Shown: in pieces, positions 61,467 to 64,000 of the stretch
Layout of the letters: each line of letters opens with the position of its first letter
How positions within the stretch are numbered: the first letter of the stretch is position 1
The notes under the pieces: model-generated
Told to the model about the DNA's origin: nothing
Databases searched by the model: none
Seen by the model: only the letters and a program-made list of their open reading frames with translations
Program-made: the position numbers and the translations under genes
DNA from: Azolla caroliniana
Lineage: Eukaryota > Polypodiophyta
Direction of reading: 5' to 3'
NCBI GenBank assembly: GCA_043228905.1
Contig: JBHGNT010000001.1
Span: 8,494,001-8,558,000, forward strand
DNA: 64,000 nucleotides

Positions 61467-63808
61467 TTCGGGATCGGAGCCGGTTCTGTTTCTTCACCGT
61501 CTTCGGCCGGATCCTCGAGTGCTAACCGGTCCCTTGCCGGTCGGGACTGCTCCTCGTAGAGTTGATCCTCACCGGTCGACTTGGAGCTCTTCATCTTCTT
61601 CTCCGACTCCCAGTCGGCGAGTGTCTTGTCCTCCATGAAGATGATGTCTCGACTCCTGAATATCTTCTTGTCGACCGGGTCCCATACTCGGTAGCCGAAC
61701 TCGTCGTCGCCGTAACCGAGGAATATGCATGGCCGGGTCTTTGGATCTAGCTTTCCTCTCCGGTCCTTTGCCACGTGCACGTATGCGAGACACCCGAACA
61801 CCTTCAGATGCCGGTAAGATATTTCCCTACCGGTCCACACTCTCTGTGGCGTGTCTCCGTCCAAAGGTACTGAGGGTGATCGGTTTATCACATATGTCGC
61901 CGTCGACATTGCCTCAGCCCAAAACCCCTTGGGTAATTTCGCATGCGCCAGCATACTCCGGACCCTCTCCATTATGGTCCGGTTCATCCTCTCGGCCAGC
62001 CCGTTCAGTTCCGGCGTCTTCGGCACAGTAAACTCGAGCCGGATTCCCTTCGAGCGACAGTACTCCGCGAACTGCCCCCGGTATTCCCCTCCGTTATCCG
62101 CTCGTATCGCTTTCAGCTTCTTGCCGGATTCCCTTTCCACTCTCGCGTGGAGTTCTTTGAAGACGCACAACACTTGGTCCTTTGTCTTCAACGGTGCCGT
62201 CCACAGCTTCCGGCTGTGATCATCAATGAATGTTACGAAGTACTGGGCTCCGCCATGTGACTTCGTTTCTACCTGACACACATCAGTGTGCACCAACTCC
62301 AATGGTGCGCTACGTCTCGTCGGTGGCCTTGAGTGGAAGGAGGTTCGGTTCTGTTTACCGGCCAGGCAATCGGTGCACTTCTCCAGGTGCACATGCTTCA
62401 CTGGAATAAGGTTGTCTTCTGCAAGCCTCTTCATCCCCTTCTCACTCATGTGGCACAGTCTTTTGTGCCACAGCTCACCGGCAGTGTCGGTTGCCACATT
62501 CAGCTCTTCCGGACATAACCGGGCATTCATCAGGTACAGTGTGTTGTCTTTCCGGGCCCGAGCCACTATCAGGCTCCCCTTGCTGAACTTCATTACGCCG
62601 TTCCGGATGCTACCTGTGTAGCCTTCATCGTCTAGCCTCCCGGCCGAAATCAGGTTCAATCGAACCTCCGGAACGTGTCGGACATCCTTCAGCAGCATTT
62701 TGCATCCGGTCGGGGTTGTCAACCACACGTCTCCGATGCCGGCAATCCGGCACGTACCTTCATTTCCCATCCGAACACAGCCATGCTCACCGGCTGTGTA
62801 GGATGAGAAGTATCTTCTCTCCGGGGTCAGGTGGAACGATGCTCCGGAATCGACCACCCAGGTCGTCTCATCGCCGGCAATGTTTACTTCACTTTCTTCG
62901 GTGATGAGCATGATTTCTTCCTCACTTGCCGCGAGTGCCGTTGTTCCTTTCCGGTCCTGCCCTCGCCGATCCGAACCTCTCCGGTCCGTGGCTCCCCGGT
63001 ATGCACCGTTTCTCTCCGGTGACTTCTTCGAATCGGTGTCGTCGGCTCCGTTGTCTTTTCGGTAATGCCGACAATTCTTTCGGAAGTGCCCCGGCTTCCC
63101 ACAGTGGAAGCATGTGGGCCTTCCTCTTGACTGCGACCGGGTCCCCGACTTCTCCCGTCTTTGCGGACTCCGGTTCCATTGTCTTCCCCAATCCGATTCG
63201 GTAAGCAGCGCCTTCGAGTCGGAGGCCGGTTCTTTATCTCTCCGACGCGCTTCTTCGTTCAAAATACTTGTCTTTACCGTTTGTAAGGACAAGTTATCTT
63301 CTGTGCAGGAGGTGCTGAGAGTCACCACCAAGTTCTCCCAACTTTCCGGCAATGTACACATCAGGATGATGGCTTGCATTGCATCCTCCAACGGGAACTT
63401 GATCGCCGCAAGCTGATTCACGAATCCCATGAACGTGCTTACGTGTTCCACCATACTCTCGCCGTCCCGGTACTTGAGATTCACTATCTTCCTCATCAGG
63501 GAGGTCCGATTCAACGCATTCTTCCTCTCGTAGAGGCCCGACAGCTTCTTCCACATCTCATATGCGTTGGTGTCGTTTGCCACATGTTGTAGGACGCTCA
63601 CGTCGACGTATTGCCGAATGGTTGCAACGGCTTTCCAGTTCAGAAGCCTCCATTCCGACTCAAGTACCCCTTTCGGTATTTCCGACCTGTCAATCGGTTC
63701 GTACAGGTCCCGAACAATCAGAAGATCTTCCATCTTGATCTTCCAGTCGGCGTAGTTCTGCGCAGTCAGCACCATCATCCCCGGCTGCCCGTTGCCGCCG
63801 CCTTCCAT
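61400..63808 (-). CDS. A1 copia gag, protease and integrase
   Basis: 802 codons, ATG at 63808, 15 bp after the PBS. UBN2-type gag (LTAQNYADWKIKMEDLLIVRDLY, LKYRDGESMVEHVSTFMGFV), zinc knuckle C-F-H-C-G-K-P-G-H-F-R-K-N-C, protease TTWVVDSGASFHLT, pre-integrase finger (WHKRLCHM, C-T-D-C), integrase core (HTDVCQVETKSHGG, FIDDHSRK, RADNGGEYRGQF, KTPELNGLAERMNRTI) and C-terminal GKLDPKTRPCIFLGYGDDEFGYRVWD. The last 20 residues are read out of frame relative to the RT half, marking the frameshift. Confidence 0.9.
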   Translation of the reverse strand: MEGGGNGQPGMMVLTAQNYADWKIKMEDLLIVRDLYEPIDRSEIPKGVLESEWRLLNWKAVATIRQYVDVSVLQHVANDTNAYEMWKKLSGLYERKNALNRTSLMRKIVNLKYRDGESMVEHVSTFMGFVNQLAAIKFPLEDAMQAIILMCTLPESWENLVVTLSTSCTEDNLSLQTVKTSILNEEARRRDKEPASDSKALLTESDWGRQWNRSPQRREKSGTRSQSRGRPTCFHCGKPGHFRKNCRHYRKDNGADDTDSKKSPERNGAYRGATDRRGSDRRGQDRKGTTALAASEEEIMLITEESEVNIAGDETTWVVDSGASFHLTPERRYFSSYTAGEHGCVRMGNEGTCRIAGIGDVWLTTPTGCKMLLKDVRHVPEVRLNLISAGRLDDEGYTGSIRNGVMKFSKGSLIVARARKDNTLYLMNARLCPEELNVATDTAGELWHKRLCHMSEKGMKRLAEDNLIPVKHVHLEKCTDCLAGKQNRTSFHSRPPTRRSAPLELVHTDVCQVETKSHGGAQYFVTFIDDHSRKLWTAPLKTKDQVLCVFKELHARVERESGKKLKAIRADNGGEYRGQFAEYCRSKGIRLEFTVPKTPELNGLAERMNRTIMERVRSMLAHAKLPKGFWAEAMSTATYVINRSPSVPLDGDTPQRVWTGREISYRHLKVFGCLAYVHVAKDRRGKLDPKTRPCIFLGYGDDEFGYRVWDPVDKKIFRSRDIIFMEDKTLADWESEKKMKSSKSTGEDQLYEEQSRPARDRLALEDPAEDGEETEPAPIPKWIRMKKNRRNRLPKLRNGDIL

Positions 63809-63823
63809 TTTCTGCAGCAGTTC

Positions 63824-63835
63824 GCTCTGATACCA
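63824..63835 (-). other. Primer-binding site of A1
   Basis: Minus strand TGGTATCAGAGC, three bases after the 5' LTR end, complementary to initiator tRNA-Met. Confidence 0.85.
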
Positions 63836-63838
63836 GTT

Positions 63839-64000
63839 TGTAAGGAATAGACGCTTCTATTCACCTTCACCGCTCGGCCACAACCGAGTAAGCGCGAATC
63901 AATGGAGCAGAAAATAGGAACCACACGGAGAAACAAAACGCGAGCACACAGGGATTAACGTGGAAAACCCTAGACGGGAAAAACCACGGGAGTACAAGAC
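63839..64000 (-). repeat. 5' LTR of A1, partial
   Basis: 162 bp visible, identical to 59144-59305; the rest lies beyond the window. Confidence 0.9.

Larger units (their letters stand above)
59144..64000 (-). mobile_element. Copia element A1, nearly intact, runs off the window
   Basis: 3' LTR 59144-59755, RT/RNase H frame, gag-protease-integrase frame, PBS and the start of the 5' LTR (63839 on). The visible 162 bp of the 5' LTR are identical to the 3' LTR, so insertion is recent. It sits in the Chr3 integrase. One frameshift separates the two long frames; otherwise every copia domain is present. The second target duplication lies outside the window. Confidence 0.9.

Overview
This window reads as intergenic DNA of a large, repeat-rich land-plant genome. 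It holds one recognisable host gene (an intronless dirigent-like gene at 12515-13057) in about 64 kb. Almost everything else is LTR retrotransposons: Ty1/copia elements primed by initiator tRNA-Met, a Ty3/gypsy chromovirus with a C-terminal chromodomain, and a second Ty3/gypsy lineage with FLDD-type reverse transcriptase. The chromovirus gag and pol resemble the Tcn1-like clade, which I associate with non-seed plants and fungi. A fern, lycophyte or similar non-flowering plant is therefore my guess, held weakly.

Layout. 1-5160: old fragments (a gag relic, LTR family D, tandem repeats, a decayed gypsy E1, LTR pieces). 5185-11085: gypsy relic G2 (minus), split by copia C1 (6001-10332, TSD GAATC), which itself holds two solo LTRs. 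11086-16449: AT-rich DNA with the dirigent-like gene and a second D LTR. 16450-19510: gypsy relic G3 (plus), broken by partial copia A2. 19549-33400: gypsy relic G4 (minus), split by copia C2 (20157-32364, TSD AATAA), which in turn holds the near-intact gypsy G1 (20621-27947). 33401-55316: a four-level nest in which chromovirus Chr2 contains R1 (33925-49606), R1 contains R2 (36805-47115), and the 5' LTR of R2 contains the intact chromovirus Chr1 (37291-42958, TSD CCCGG). 55317-59143: an exon-like host fragment, then a 5'-truncated chromovirus Chr3 on the plus strand. 59144-64000: a nearly intact copia A1 that cuts Chr3 and runs off the window.

How the parts relate. R1 and R2 carry no protease, RT or integrase. 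They share LTR termini, primer-binding site, polypurine-tract region, 4-bp target duplications and a gag domain with G1. I read them as gag-only, non-autonomous partners of the G1 lineage (TR-GAG type) that have gained a long, charged, internally repeated reading frame. C1 and C2 are likewise non-autonomous, because both lack RT and RNase H at the same point. G1, Chr1 and A1 have nearly identical LTRs and long open frames and are the likely recent or active drivers. Coordinates of LTR ends are read by eye; ends marked approximate in the entries are less sure.
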